Notes: generated by a model not told the origin, from the sequence alone. Counted from the stretch's first letter, positions 17,048 through 26,281 are shown. The stretch is 64,000 bases of DNA from Veillonella magna DSM 19857 (GCF_000428745.1 NZ_AUAN01000004.1:62001-126000), one strand, 5' to 3'. Program-made: numbers and translations.

Positions 17048-17982
17048 TATAGGACTCCCTTCTGAACCAAATCTTCAATAATGCTCTTGCCGCCTTCTTC
17101 GTATAAAGCTTTTGCTAAATTACGCCCTAGAATCTCAGCACTCTTTTGCGGTCCGGACATTTCGCCCTCATAACAAGTCTTGCCATCCAAAGAGCACATA
17201 ATTCCTTTTAATGTAAGTTGACCTTTGCGCACCGTGCCATGCACCCCCATCGGTACCTGACAGCCACCGTCCAACTGGCGAAGGAAACTACGTTCGCCGC
17301 GTGTGCACCACATCGTCGTTTCATCATTCAACGGTTCCAACAAACGCAACATTTCCTCATCATCACTACGGCATTCTATAGCGAGTGCCCCTTGCCCTAC
17401 AGCAGGAATAAGTTCATCCACCGTAAACACCTGTGTTATTTTATCTTCTAAACCTAAGCGTTTTAGACCGGCCTGGGCCAATACAATCGCATCAAATCCT
17501 TCTTCATCCAATTTGCGTAATCTAGTTTGCACATTGCCGCGAAGCATACAAATCGTTAAATCCGGACGCTGGTGCAACAGCTGTGCCTGACGACGCAGGC
17601 TACTGGTCCCTACCTTAGCGCCTTGTGGTAACTGATCCAATGTTTTATATTTTGGAGACACCAAGACATCACAAGGTACTTCACGAGCTGTGATAGCTCC
17701 CAAAATAAGGCCATCCGGCAACTCTGTCGGCATATCCTTTAAGCTATGCACCGCGATATCAACATCACCGCTACGCATAGAAGCTTCCAATTCTTCCGTA
17801 AACAAGCCTTTGCCACCAATCTCTGCTAGCGGTTTTTCCAGAATGCGATCACCTTTTGTAGTATGATGTACCAATTCAACTCGACACATCGGATACAATA
17901 TGCGCAGACGCTCTGCGACGTACTCTGCTTGCCACAGTGCTAGTGCACTTTGACGAGTCCCGATACGAATAACCTCTCTCAT
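17047..17982 (-). CDS. hemC: Hydroxymethylbilane synthase
   Basis: HemC links four porphobilinogens into hydroxymethylbilane. The 311-residue product has IRIGTRQSALALWQAEYV, HSLKDMPTELPDG, GTSSLRRQAQLL and the dipyrromethane cofactor cysteine in LDGGCQVPMG. I start it at MREVIRIG, not 17 codons earlier, because that ATG overlaps the hemA stop by four bases (ATGA) and GAAGGAG lies upstream. It is the third gene of the sirC-hemA-hemC-cobA/hemD run. Confidence 0.95.
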   Translation of the reverse strand: MREVIRIGTRQSALALWQAEYVAERLRILYPMCRVELVHHTTKGDRILEKPLAEIGGKGLFTEELEASMRSGDVDIAVHSLKDMPTELPDGLILGAITAREVPCDVLVSPKYKTLDQLPQGAKVGTSSLRRQAQLLHQRPDLTICMLRGNVQTRLRKLDEEGFDAIVLAQAGLKRLGLEDKITQVFTVDELIPAVGQGALAIECRSDDEEMLRLLEPLNDETTMWCTRGERSFLRQLDGGCQVPMGVHGTVRKGQLTLKGIMCSLDGKTCYEGEMSGPQKSAEILGRNLAKALYEEGGKSIIEDLVQKGVL

Positions 17983-19265
17983 AGTGAACGCCTCTCCTTC
18001 TCCAGATCGAACATATCGCGGAATAAATTCCAATATTCGCCTTCTTCATCTTTACCGGCTACTTCACCAAAGCGAATCATAGGTTCCCGCAACAACTTGC
18101 GCACAATCATGCGCGACATATTTTCCATTATCTTACGTTCCCTGTCGGTAGCATCGGGAAATTTCGCCATAGCTCTATGTAATTCACGCCGACGAATCCG
18201 TTCTGCCTTATCCGATAAAAGCACCATTAACGGCCGCACTGACAGGTAACTAAGCTTTTCTTCAATATCACCGATAGCCTCTGCAATAATCGGCTTTGCC
18301 TTTTCTGCTTCCGCCTCGCGCTGGTGCTTATTCTCCTCTACGACACTTTCCAAAGAATCAATATTGAAGAGATACACACCGGGAATATCCGCTACCTCCG
18401 GATCAATATCGCGAGGTACAGCAATATCAATCATAACGATTGGTTCACCGCCACGTTCCTCTGCAATGGCTTTTGCCTGTTCCGGTCCAATCACATAATG
18501 GGGTGCTCCGGTAGAAGTAATTAAAATATCCGCATCCTTTGCTTGTTCCGCAAAAGCATCAAAGTGAATGGCCTTGCCTCCGAAACGTCGGGCTAACTCT
18601 TCTGCCTTATGATACGTACGATTCGATACAAACATACTCTTAACGCCCTTCGACTGTAAATGCGTAGCCGTTAATTCACTCATTGTGCCGGCGCCGAGAA
18701 TGAGTACCTTTGCGTCTTCCATAGGCTTAGTCAATGCATCCTCAGCTAAATTTACCGCTGCATAGCTGACAGACACCGGTGTATTAGCAATGCCCGTCAT
18801 CGTCCGCACCCGTTTACCCACGCTGATAGCACGTTGGAATATAATATTAAAAATAGGTCCCGTAAGGCCTTGACTATATGCCGTGATATAGGCCACCTTG
18901 AGTTGGCTAAGGATTTGGCCTTCACCGATAACCAAGGAATCCAAACTGGATGCTACATTGAATAAATGGGCAATCATTTCCCTTCCTTCATAAAAGAAAA
19001 ACCATTGATCATCCGTAATCAACTGTTCGGCGCCCTTGATATGCTTCAGCAACTGCAGCATAAAATCATGCGGTTCTGCTACATCTTCCAACACCGCATA
19101 TAGTTCCGTGCGATTGCAGGTAGACAGCAGTACGCATTCCGCCACCGCTTCATGCTCGTATACATGTTTTAACGCATCCTTCACTTCTTCTTTATCGAAG
19201 GAAAAGCGTTCTCGCACCGCTACTGGTGCACTTCTATGGTTTAATCCCAATACGACTAACTGCAT
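17979..19265 (-). CDS. hemA: Glutamyl-tRNA reductase
   Basis: HemA reduces glutamyl-tRNA(Glu) to glutamate-1-semialdehyde with NADPH, the first step of the C5 pathway. The 428-residue protein has GLNHRSAPVAVRERF, the nucleophilic cysteine in LLSTCNRTELYA, GEGQILSQLK, and the NADPH motif VLILGAGTMSELTATHL. The C-terminal dimerisation domain is present. Its start lies inside the preceding dehydrogenase gene (32-base overlap), so the two are translated from one message. GAGGAG precedes the ATG. Confidence 0.96.
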   Translation of the reverse strand: MQLVVLGLNHRSAPVAVRERFSFDKEEVKDALKHVYEHEAVAECVLLSTCNRTELYAVLEDVAEPHDFMLQLLKHIKGAEQLITDDQWFFFYEGREMIAHLFNVASSLDSLVIGEGQILSQLKVAYITAYSQGLTGPIFNIIFQRAISVGKRVRTMTGIANTPVSVSYAAVNLAEDALTKPMEDAKVLILGAGTMSELTATHLQSKGVKSMFVSNRTYHKAEELARRFGGKAIHFDAFAEQAKDADILITSTGAPHYVIGPEQAKAIAEERGGEPIVMIDIAVPRDIDPEVADIPGVYLFNIDSLESVVEENKHQREAEAEKAKPIIAEAIGDIEEKLSYLSVRPLMVLLSDKAERIRRRELHRAMAKFPDATDRERKIMENMSRMIVRKLLREPMIRFGEVAGKDEEGEYWNLFRDMFDLEKERRSL

Positions 19266-19869
19266 ATCTTACTTTCTCCTCTACCAGTTTCCATTTTCCT
19301 TCTATAATCTGGGTCAACTCCGCCTCACCGAAATGCTTCCGCCAAAATACTTGACGTTCCTTCGATGTAGGCAATAGTAATTTGACCTCGTTACGTATTT
19401 CTTTTAACGCCGGCATAATCGCTGCCACCAAACGATACCGCTGCCGAATATCCTGTCCCACTAATTTTAAAAGGCGAGGACTTGCCTTATCGCCGGCTAC
19501 TGCCACCGTCAAAGCACCTTCTCGTACCGTCATGGGAAATACAAAATCACAGTCATTGTTATCATCGGCACGATTAACCAATGCGCCCATCGCCCGTGCT
19601 TCTTCTGCACACTGCTTATTAAGCATGGTCGAATCCGTGGCGACAACCACAAAATCAGCCTGTGTCAGTTGACCTTTTTCGTAGCCTTCCCGAACCAGGT
19701 TGATTTCACCGTTCTCAGCCCACTTTTCAATAGCATCCGTTACCACCGGACTTATAACAGTTATGTCTGCATCATCTGCAAGAAGTAACCCTATGCGCCG
19801 TTCCGCTACCGCGCCGCCACCTACTACCAAGCAAGGGCGATTTTTCATCGTCACTTCCAACATCACCAT
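19234..19869 (-). CDS. Precorrin-2 dehydrogenase / sirohydrochlorin ferrochelatase-like (Met8p/CysG N-terminal type)
   Basis: This 211-residue protein matches the NAD-binding part of sirohaem synthase: NRPCLVVGGGAVAERRIGLL, then ADFVVVATDSTMLNKQCAEEA and VNRADDNNDCDFVFPMTVREG. It should oxidise precorrin-2 to sirohydrochlorin and perhaps insert iron. I start it at MVMLEVTMKN because GGAGGAG stands upstream; a longer reading of 31 extra residues has no site. It is the first gene of the tetrapyrrole operon. The C-terminal portion after residue 150 is short and diverged, so the chelatase activity is uncertain. Confidence 0.85.
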   Translation of the reverse strand: MVMLEVTMKNRPCLVVGGGAVAERRIGLLLADDADITVISPVVTDAIEKWAENGEINLVREGYEKGQLTQADFVVVATDSTMLNKQCAEEARAMGALVNRADDNNDCDFVFPMTVREGALTVAVAGDKASPRLLKLVGQDIRQRYRLVAAIMPALKEIRNEVKLLLPTSKERQVFWRKHFGEAELTQIIEGKWKLVEEKVRYAVSRIGIKP

Positions 19870-19960
19870 AACATACTCCTCCGCTTCGTATCCGATACCA
19901 TGATAATTTCTATCTGCGCACATTACATATAACGAATTTTCATATGTGCCATAATACGTC

Positions 19961-19986
19961 AAAAACGGCTTGATACAATCAAGCCG
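19961..19986 (-). terminator. Terminator after divIVA
   Basis: CGGCTTGAT-ACA-ATCAAGCCG (19966-19986) with five T following on the minus strand. It ends the pgeF-yggS-sepF-proC-ylmH-divIVA run, 45 bases after the divIVA stop. Confidence 0.88.
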
Positions 19987-20031
19987 ATTGACATCTTCCG
20001 TATGCGACTATATTGTAACAGTCTTACACCG

Positions 20032-20595
20032 CTACACTTCACCGGCAGACTGCTTCATAATAGCAGCTGCCAACATATCATCCTTTGACCCTGCCTCCGT
20101 ATGCCCTGCGGCAACATGGCGTTCATCCAGTGTTGTAGGCACCTCACTGACTTCCAACACATACCCTTCCGCCATTTTTAACTGCGAATGCAAAAGCGCC
20201 TCTACCTTGGCCTTAAACACCGAAATTTCATTGCGTATAATGGCATGCTTAGCCTGTGCTTCACGCACGGATCGTTCTGCAGATGCCATAATTTCATTCC
20301 GTTGCTGTTCAGCTTCCTTCACAATGAGTTCAGCTTCCTTGCGCGCTGCATTTTTTACGTTTTCGCCGGTTTCTTGCGCCAACACCAATGTATTATTCAT
20401 GGTAGCTTCCATCTGCTCGTATTGCGCCAACCGCTTTTCCAGTTGTTCTATTTTATCGGTCATTTCTCGATTATCGCGATACAATGTTTCATAGTCGCGC
20501 ACGAGCTCCGCTAAAAAAGCATCTACTGCATCGCTGTCATAGCCGCGAAAGCCCTTTTCAAATTCTTTATTATGTATATCCATCGGTGTAATCAT
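20032..20595 (-). CDS. divIVA: DivIVA-domain cell division protein
   Basis: A 187-residue coiled-coil protein. The N-terminus MITPMDIHNKEFEKGFRGYD, followed by DAFLAELVRDYE, is the DivIVA membrane-binding and dimer motif; residues about 35-140 are a continuous coiled coil with EQLEKRLAQYEQM. The tail is poorly conserved. DivIVA recognises curved membrane at poles and septa and recruits division or growth proteins. It is the last gene of the ylm-type cluster, as in Bacillus and Streptococcus, and a strong terminator follows. Confidence 0.92.
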   Translation of the reverse strand: MITPMDIHNKEFEKGFRGYDSDAVDAFLAELVRDYETLYRDNREMTDKIEQLEKRLAQYEQMEATMNNTLVLAQETGENVKNAARKEAELIVKEAEQQRNEIMASAERSVREAQAKHAIIRNEISVFKAKVEALLHSQLKMAEGYVLEVSEVPTTLDERHVAAGHTEAGSKDDMLAAAIMKQSAGEV

Positions 20596-20608
20596 GGTAC
20601 GCCTCCTA

Positions 20609-21394
20609 TTACATAAATCGTTTCAGATACACGCCGATACGCCCTTTACGTGACGTACCCGTAATCGCTTCCACCTTCATGCGACCGCGACCTCGCATAG
20701 AAATCACATCGCCTTCCTTAACCTCTTGAGATGGTCCTTTGGCAGGCTGCCAGTTCACCTGTAACAAGCCGGCATTTACGGCACTTACCAACTTGGTCCG
20801 CGATACACTGAACCCCGATGACGCTACCGCATCAAGGCGAAGTGATGCCACCGTCGTACGTATTTCCTTAATTTTTTCTTCCTTCGGCTGTAGTTCGGAA
20901 ATGTCCATAGGCTCCACACTAACGCTAACCATAGCAATCTTTGTAAAATTGGACACTACATAATCCGCCACGGTGCTATCTACAATAAGCTGCGCACCGC
21001 CGGATCGCATAATAATATCGCCGAAATGATCTCGTTCAATGCCAAGTCCCATTAAAGACCCTAATACATCTCGATGTGTCAACAAACGAAATCGCGGATC
21101 CCACGACACCTTCAATGCTGTCAACCCTAAGTCAACAGGTCCCTGATAAGCGGCATCAACAAATGCCACACGCAGGCGTTCCGCGCCTTCATAACCACCA
21201 CCGGACTCAACACGCAACTGCGGATACTGTGCCCGTACCGCATCGGCAATTGTCAGCCCTGCCGGCGACATGAACTCCGTTACCCGATACGGCTTACCTG
21301 CTACAACCTGCTCAGCTAAATCAAGCATGCGCCGTGCCGCCTCACCGTTACCGGATGCTTCAAAATATCTAATTAATTTTTCTTTATCCTTCAA
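20609..21394 (-). CDS. ylmH: YlmH-type RNA-binding protein with S4 domain
   Basis: YlmH family proteins bind RNA through a C-terminal S4 domain and are linked to rescue of stalled 50S subunits and to the division cluster. The protein (261 residues) contains LRVAFVDAAYQGPVDLG, ALKVSWDPRFRLLTHRDVLG and GSLMGLGIERDHFGDI; the S4 domain is LRLDAVASSGFSVSRTKLV to GDVISMRGRGRMKVE. I choose a TTG start at 21394: it overlaps the proC stop as TTGA, GGGGAAG lies eight bases upstream, and the product then begins KDKEKLIRYF as in homologues. An ATG start at 21433 would add 13 residues from inside proC. Confidence 0.85.
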   Translation of the reverse strand: MKDKEKLIRYFEASGNGEAARRMLDLAEQVVAGKPYRVTEFMSPAGLTIADAVRAQYPQLRVESGGGYEGAERLRVAFVDAAYQGPVDLGLTALKVSWDPRFRLLTHRDVLGSLMGLGIERDHFGDIIMRSGGAQLIVDSTVADYVVSNFTKIAMVSVSVEPMDISELQPKEEKIKEIRTTVASLRLDAVASSGFSVSRTKLVSAVNAGLLQVNWQPAKGPSQEVKEGDVISMRGRGRMKVEAITGTSRKGRIGVYLKRFM

Positions 21395-22200
21395 TTCTCT
21401 TTCTTCCCCAGTTCCTGTGCTCGTTGGTAACAAGCCACCACACCGTCATGCAGAGCTGAGCGCAAGCCGCCCTTTTCCATAGCGGCAATACCGGCAATTG
21501 TCGTACCTCCCGGTGAGGTTACCTGATCACGTAATACAGCAGGATGTTGTTCTGTCTTTATAGCCATAAGGCCGGCACCGTATAACGTTTGAATTGCCGC
21601 ACGCAACGCAAGACGCCGCGTTAAGCCGATACGAACACCGGCATCGGACAACGCATCCATAATAACAAAGGCATATCCCGGACCAGCTCCGGCAAGAGCA
21701 CCTAGCCGTTCCAAATCCGCTTCGGACACAACTGCACTTTCACCTAATGAGTTCAGCAGATTCGTTACCCACGCCGTCAAACAATCATTTCCCTTTGTGC
21801 CGGCCGTTACTGCCACAAAACCGGCTCCAATAGCAGCCGGCATATTAGGCATAATGCGATACCATATAGCCTGCGGAACAGCTCCTTCTAATGTACCCAA
21901 TGGAATACCGGCTGCCATGGAAATAATAAGGCAATCTTTTTTTACCTTCGATAGCTGTGCTAATACCGAACTTTGCAATATTTGCGGCTTAACTCCTAGT
22001 ACAATCACATCAGCACTATCCACATCATTAAGTTCTGCCGATACAGGAATACCGAGTTCCTCGGTTAATGCCTTAGCATGTATCTTTGTATTAACCACAC
22101 CTACTACATCCGCGTCCGTCATTGCTCCTGATGTAAGGCATCCACGCAAAACGGCACCGCCCATCGCACCGATGCCTATGAATAGAATACGTTTTTTCAC
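21391..22200 (-). CDS. proC: Pyrroline-5-carboxylate reductase
   Basis: ProC makes proline from pyrroline-5-carboxylate with NAD(P)H. The 269-residue product has the Rossmann start RILFIGIGAMGGAVLRG, VKPQILQSSVL, ISMAAGIPLGTLEGA, RIMPNMPAAIGAGF and the C-terminal signature VTSPGGTTIAGIAAMEKGGL. The start codon is GTG, with GGAG ten bases ahead. It sits where many Firmicutes carry ylmG (yggT) between sepF and ylmH. The stop overlaps the ylmH start. Confidence 0.95.
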   Translation of the reverse strand: MKKRILFIGIGAMGGAVLRGCLTSGAMTDADVVGVVNTKIHAKALTEELGIPVSAELNDVDSADVIVLGVKPQILQSSVLAQLSKVKKDCLIISMAAGIPLGTLEGAVPQAIWYRIMPNMPAAIGAGFVAVTAGTKGNDCLTAWVTNLLNSLGESAVVSEADLERLGALAGAGPGYAFVIMDALSDAGVRIGLTRRLALRAAIQTLYGAGLMAIKTEQHPAVLRDQVTSPGGTTIAGIAAMEKGGLRSALHDGVVACYQRAQELGKKEN

Positions 22201-22320
22201 CCTTCATCAGCTCCTACTATATTACTCAGTTACTTACTACCAATCTAATCTACTTATCTAATACCTGTTGTAACAAAGCAATCATACCCGGTCTTTATGA
22301 TAACCGCATATGTTAACAGA

Positions 22321-22809
22321 TTATAACTGCGGTTCTTTCCAGGTTAATTTATCGGATAAATCTGCATACGCCGTATCACTGTAATCAACAGTAATATTCA
22401 TCGGTACACAAATAAAAATATCCTTGCCGATTTTTTCCAATTTACCATCCAATGCAAAGGTAGACCCGCACACAAAATCACCAATGCGAGCCGCGATTTG
22501 CGGATCCGTATTTTCATAGTTAATGACTACCGGGCGCATTTCCCGTAAATGATTGACAATATTCTGCGAGTCTTCAAACACTTTAGGTTCTACAACGACT
22601 ACTTTCATTGCTGTCGGACGTGTTGCCACTGAATTATAGCCTCCTGTCTTAGACGAACGAAACGAAGATGCCGGTGTCGGAGTTGCTACCGGAGCCGGTG
22701 CTACCGGTTCATAATCCGTACCTTCCTCTTCTTCATAAATGTCATCGCCGTACTCATCTGCTTCATTACCTGTGAAATAATCTTTAATGCCCTTCCAAGA
22801 TAAACCCAT
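22321..22809 (-). CDS. sepF: Cell division protein SepF
   Basis: SepF binds FtsZ and the membrane and shapes the division septum. The 162-residue product begins with an amphipathic helix (GLSWKGIKDYFTG), followed by an acidic Ala/Pro/Thr linker (residues about 25-60), then the folded domain KVVVVEPKVFEDSQNIVNHL, PVVINYENTDPQIAARIGDF and CGSTFALDGKLEKIG. Length and order are typical. GGAGGG precedes the ATG. Spacing to yggS is 27 bases; both belong to the ylm-type cluster. Confidence 0.95.
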   Translation of the reverse strand: MGLSWKGIKDYFTGNEADEYGDDIYEEEEGTDYEPVAPAPVATPTPASSFRSSKTGGYNSVATRPTAMKVVVVEPKVFEDSQNIVNHLREMRPVVINYENTDPQIAARIGDFVCGSTFALDGKLEKIGKDIFICVPMNITVDYSDTAYADLSDKLTWKEPQL

Positions 22810-22836
22810 TATGTACCCTCCTACATGTACACGCCG

Positions 22837-23523
22837 TTAGTCATACACGCGTTCGCCGAAAATCGCCGTACCTACACGAACTATATTGGCGCCTTCTTCC
22901 AAAGCTACTTCAAAATCATGCGTCATTCCCATTGACAAATACTTAATCTGTCCGGCGGGAAAATACTGTTTCATATCTTCATACAGTGCGTCGGCTACCC
23001 TGAATATAGGTCGTGCCTCCTCAGGATCTTCAAAAAACGGCGCCATGCACATAAGGCCACGTACCCGTACATGGGGCAAGGTATTAGCATAATCGCGTAC
23101 CGTCGGAAACTCCTCTACCGCCATACCCGATTTACTTGCCTCGCGAGCTACGTTTACCTGTAACAGTACATCCTGCACCTTATCATGCTTAGCCGCTACA
23201 CGCTCGATTTCATCCAACAGCTTACAGCTGTCTACAGAATGAATCAAGGAAAATAACGGTACCGCCTGTCGCACTTTATTTACCTGCAAATGACCGATGA
23301 GATGCCATTCCAATGCGGGTCCCTTGTAGGCCAATATTTTTTTCTTCGCCTCTTGTACGCGGTTTTCACCGACTACACGCACGCCTAACTGTGCCGCTTC
23401 TTCCACAGCACTGACCGGGTGGTTTTTGGTAACCGCAACCAACATCGCCTGATCGACGCGCCCGGCCCTGGCCATTGCCTCATCCATCCGCCGGCGTACT
23501 TCTTTCAACGCTGCTTCGATCAT
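22837..23523 (-). CDS. YggS-family pyridoxal phosphate homeostasis protein
   Basis: A 228-residue single-domain PLP-binding protein (YlmE/YggS/PROSC family) that buffers pyridoxal phosphate and affects amino-acid homeostasis. The PLP lysine lies in LVAVTKNHPVSAVEEA; further motifs are VGENRVQEAKKK, WHLIGHLQVNKVR, HSVDSCKLLDEIE, QVNVAREASKSGM and YLSMGMTHDFEVAL. GGAGG precedes the ATG. It is followed 27 bases on by sepF, the usual order. Confidence 0.94.
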   Translation of the reverse strand: MIEAALKEVRRRMDEAMARAGRVDQAMLVAVTKNHPVSAVEEAAQLGVRVVGENRVQEAKKKILAYKGPALEWHLIGHLQVNKVRQAVPLFSLIHSVDSCKLLDEIERVAAKHDKVQDVLLQVNVAREASKSGMAVEEFPTVRDYANTLPHVRVRGLMCMAPFFEDPEEARPIFRVADALYEDMKQYFPAGQIKYLSMGMTHDFEVALEEGANIVRVGTAIFGERVYD

Positions 23524-23627
23524 CTATAAGCCTCCTCACAGACAATTGCCTTCCGGCAATCGTCGTAAATCTACTTGCATATGTCCTCATTATACTATGA
23601 CTTATCGGTAATGTATAGAATAATGTT

Positions 23628-24500
23628 TTACCTCCGTTTAATCAACTTAGCAAACATCGCCATCCTACCGGTATGACCATGATCTCTACGATGCGAATAA
23701 CACCCTGCATTAGTCATACTATCCGTAGCCGACACCGTAATATGAGACGACGGAACACCCCAATTTAAAAGATCATCTGCAATAAATCCCTTCAAGTCGA
23801 TATGCGGAGTCATCACGGATGCCCCCGGTCGACGATGATATGTTACCAATCGTTTCAATCCGGCTTTTGCCATGCGAAACGTATCGGCCAAGGATTCTTC
23901 TACTTCAAAAGATTTAGGTCCGATGGACGGCCCGAGATACGCATAGCAGTGTTCCGGTTCCGTGCCATACGCACTGTGCATAGCCTCTAGGGTAAGCACC
24001 GAAATATGTCCAATAGTCCCTCGCCAGCCTGCATGTGCCAATGCCACGGCTTCATGCACAGCATCATACAGAAGTACCGGCACGCAATCCGCTACCATCA
24101 ATAATAACGGGACTTCCTTAAGGCAAGTAAAAATCGCATCACTGTTGGGAATCGCTGCATCAAATGCGAACGCTCCTTTACCGATGTCCGCTTTCGTTAC
24201 TTCAGTTACCCCTAAGCCATGTACCTGTTGACCACAGGTGAGAACATCCGGCGTAACACCTAAATGTTTGGCCAGTCGCTTCCGATTTTCCCACACATCC
24301 TCTATTTCATCTTCCACGTGCAAACCTAGGTTAAAGGAGGAAAAGCACCCCTTCGATACACCGCCAAAACGTCGTGTAACACCGTGCATCAATGGAAATT
24401 GACTCAAGTTAACGGCCGCTTCAAAAGACCAACTTTTCAACCAATCCGATGCACCTTCGTACACCACCGTTCGGTTATTATTTTGTAAAATACTTCTCAT
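23628..24500 (-). CDS. pgeF: Peptidoglycan editing factor PgeF (laccase-domain, YlmD type)
   Basis: This 290-residue protein carries the multicopper-oxidase-like fold now called PgeF, reported to remove misincorporated L-serine peptides from cell-wall precursors. Zinc/copper ligand motifs are visible: CGQQVHGLGV, MVADCVPVLLYD, ALAHAGWRGTIGHI and the C-terminal CYSHRRDHGHTGRMA. I start it at MRSILQNNNR because GAGAGGTG lies upstream; the longer reading of 15 codons overlaps the previous gene. It begins one base after the stop of the radical SAM gene. Confidence 0.92.
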   Translation of the reverse strand: MRSILQNNNRTVVYEGASDWLKSWSFEAAVNLSQFPLMHGVTRRFGGVSKGCFSSFNLGLHVEDEIEDVWENRKRLAKHLGVTPDVLTCGQQVHGLGVTEVTKADIGKGAFAFDAAIPNSDAIFTCLKEVPLLLMVADCVPVLLYDAVHEAVALAHAGWRGTIGHISVLTLEAMHSAYGTEPEHCYAYLGPSIGPKSFEVEESLADTFRMAKAGLKRLVTYHRRPGASVMTPHIDLKGFIADDLLNWGVPSSHITVSATDSMTNAGCYSHRRDHGHTGRMAMFAKLIKRR

Positions 24501-24501
24501 A

Positions 24502-26238
24502 TTACACCTCTCGACCGCATACACCACATCGCCGACAACCATCACAGCAAGGTGCCGTATAGGCTTCCTCCGTGCTACGATGCCATTCTTCGGTTAGATA
24601 ATCATCACGCAAGCCCATATCCAATATATCCCAAGGCTGCGGTTCACATTCCGACCGTGAGCGATATAGCTCATCTTCCATAGATAGGTCAAGCTCCTCA
24701 CAGGCCTCAAGAAAACTTTTAACTCCGTTTCGCTCTGCTGCATATGCAATAGCCTTACTCCAACGGCGCTCCCCACGAGCCAATACACCTTGAATGTATG
24801 CTTCCTTAGGCGACTCCACCAATACCTCAATGCGACGATTTTTCCGCAAGCCTTTCTTTAAACGCTGTAAACGTTTGGCAACTATTTTTTTATCCGTCAT
24901 AGGCATCCACTGAAAAGGAGTGAACGGCTTGGGAATAAACGGATTCACACTCAGCGTTAATCGCCCGTGACAACCGACCGTTTCCATATGCGCTTGCACT
25001 TCCTCGGCCATGGTGATAATCGCATCAATATCTTCCTCTGTTTCTGTAGGCAGTCCCACCATTATATATAACCTTATATGAGGTATCCCTGCACCGGCTG
25101 CCAACGTTACCGCATGACGTAGGTCATCATTGGTAATCCCTTTATTAATTACCCGACGCAAGCGTTCACTTCCTGCCTCCGGCGCAATGGTAATCGTTTG
25201 TTGTCCGCTATCTGCCAATCCCTGAACTACATCTGCGGTCAATGAATCGGCACGAAGCGATGCACAGGAGTAGCGCAATCCTTTTGAGCGAATGTAGCGT
25301 ACCAACGCATCTATTTCAGGATAATCGGAAATTGCCGCCCCCATGAGCCCCACTTTTTTGCCCAACTCAGCCGCTCGATCTACCCCTGCTTTTAATATCT
25401 CCAATGGACGAACCCGAGGCTTTCGATAACAATACCCGGCCATACAAAAACGGCAATGACGACCACAACCACGGGCAACCTCAACAATATACATGGCACC
25501 AAATTCCGTAAAGTCCGTAGCCACTACCGTTTCTCCGCCCCGCACCAAAGGCGCATGTCGTCGCAATACTCGACGAGGAGCTCCTTCTTCAGCCCGATAG
25601 CCTGCAAACACGCCATTTTCTCCGTATACCGGTTCATACAAAGAGGGTACATATATCCCCGCTATCTTTGATAACTTCTGCAACAACTCTTGCCGTGCTA
25701 CACCATTACGCCGTGCATCATAAATAATCTCCAATGCCTCGCTGATAACGCCCTCACCTTCACCTATAATGAATGCATCAAAAAAATCCGCCAACGGTTC
25801 CGGATTGAAGGTGGCACATGGTCCGCCGCCAATGACAATCGGATCATACTCGCGGCGATGCTCGGCTCGTACCGCTACCTGACCGGCCTTCAGTATCCAC
25901 GGAATATGAAAATAATCCATTTCAAAGGTAATATCGATACCGATAACTTCAAAATCACAAAGATAACGCTGTGACTCCACACTCATAAGCGGCGTCCGTG
26001 TTCGTTCATACGCTTCCATTTCTTTTTTAGAAGGCAAAAATACGCGCTCCGCCACACTATCCTCGCGCTCATTGATTTCCTCATATATAATTTGCAGGCC
26101 TAAATTGCTCATACCCACAAAATATGTATTCGGATATACCAACGCCACCTTATGCGGCTTCTTTGTATCACACCCTACGCGATTGACTTCCTCTCGAGTC
26201 AACGCTTCCAGCGCTTGCTGTAACTCTTTGCGATTCAT
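24502..26238 (-). CDS. B12-binding-type radical SAM protein (TIGR03960-like)
   Basis: A 578-residue protein with an N-terminal cobalamin-binding-like domain (VALVYPNTYFVGMSNLGLQ, IGIDITFEMDYFHIPWIL, IGGGPCATFNPEPLADFFD) and a radical SAM core with the cluster motif CGRHCRFC near residue 255, then EAGSERLRRVINKGI and YIMVGLPTETEEDI. The C-terminus ends in a dense cysteine run (CCDGCRRCGVC). Members are widespread in Clostridia and Negativicutes, usually beside a DUF2344 partner that I do not see here. Function is unproven; tRNA or rRNA modification is often proposed. Start chosen at MNRKELQQAL, where AAAGGAG stands upstream. Confidence 0.8.
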   Translation of the reverse strand: MNRKELQQALEALTREEVNRVGCDTKKPHKVALVYPNTYFVGMSNLGLQIIYEEINEREDSVAERVFLPSKKEMEAYERTRTPLMSVESQRYLCDFEVIGIDITFEMDYFHIPWILKAGQVAVRAEHRREYDPIVIGGGPCATFNPEPLADFFDAFIIGEGEGVISEALEIIYDARRNGVARQELLQKLSKIAGIYVPSLYEPVYGENGVFAGYRAEEGAPRRVLRRHAPLVRGGETVVATDFTEFGAMYIVEVARGCGRHCRFCMAGYCYRKPRVRPLEILKAGVDRAAELGKKVGLMGAAISDYPEIDALVRYIRSKGLRYSCASLRADSLTADVVQGLADSGQQTITIAPEAGSERLRRVINKGITNDDLRHAVTLAAGAGIPHIRLYIMVGLPTETEEDIDAIITMAEEVQAHMETVGCHGRLTLSVNPFIPKPFTPFQWMPMTDKKIVAKRLQRLKKGLRKNRRIEVLVESPKEAYIQGVLARGERRWSKAIAYAAERNGVKSFLEACEELDLSMEDELYRSRSECEPQPWDILDMGLRDDYLTEEWHRSTEEAYTAPCCDGCRRCGVCGREV

Positions 26239-26269
26239 AACCGGCTCCTTTCCTGTAATTCCTATTGAC

Positions 26270-26281
26270 ATTATACCATAC
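26270..26281 (-). promoter_or_regulatory. Extended -10 promoter for the radical SAM gene
   Basis: The minus strand reads TGGTATAATG about 30 bases upstream of the ATG, an extended -10 element (TGnTATAAT). No good -35 hexamer is present at 17 bases, as is common for this promoter class. Confidence 0.5.
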
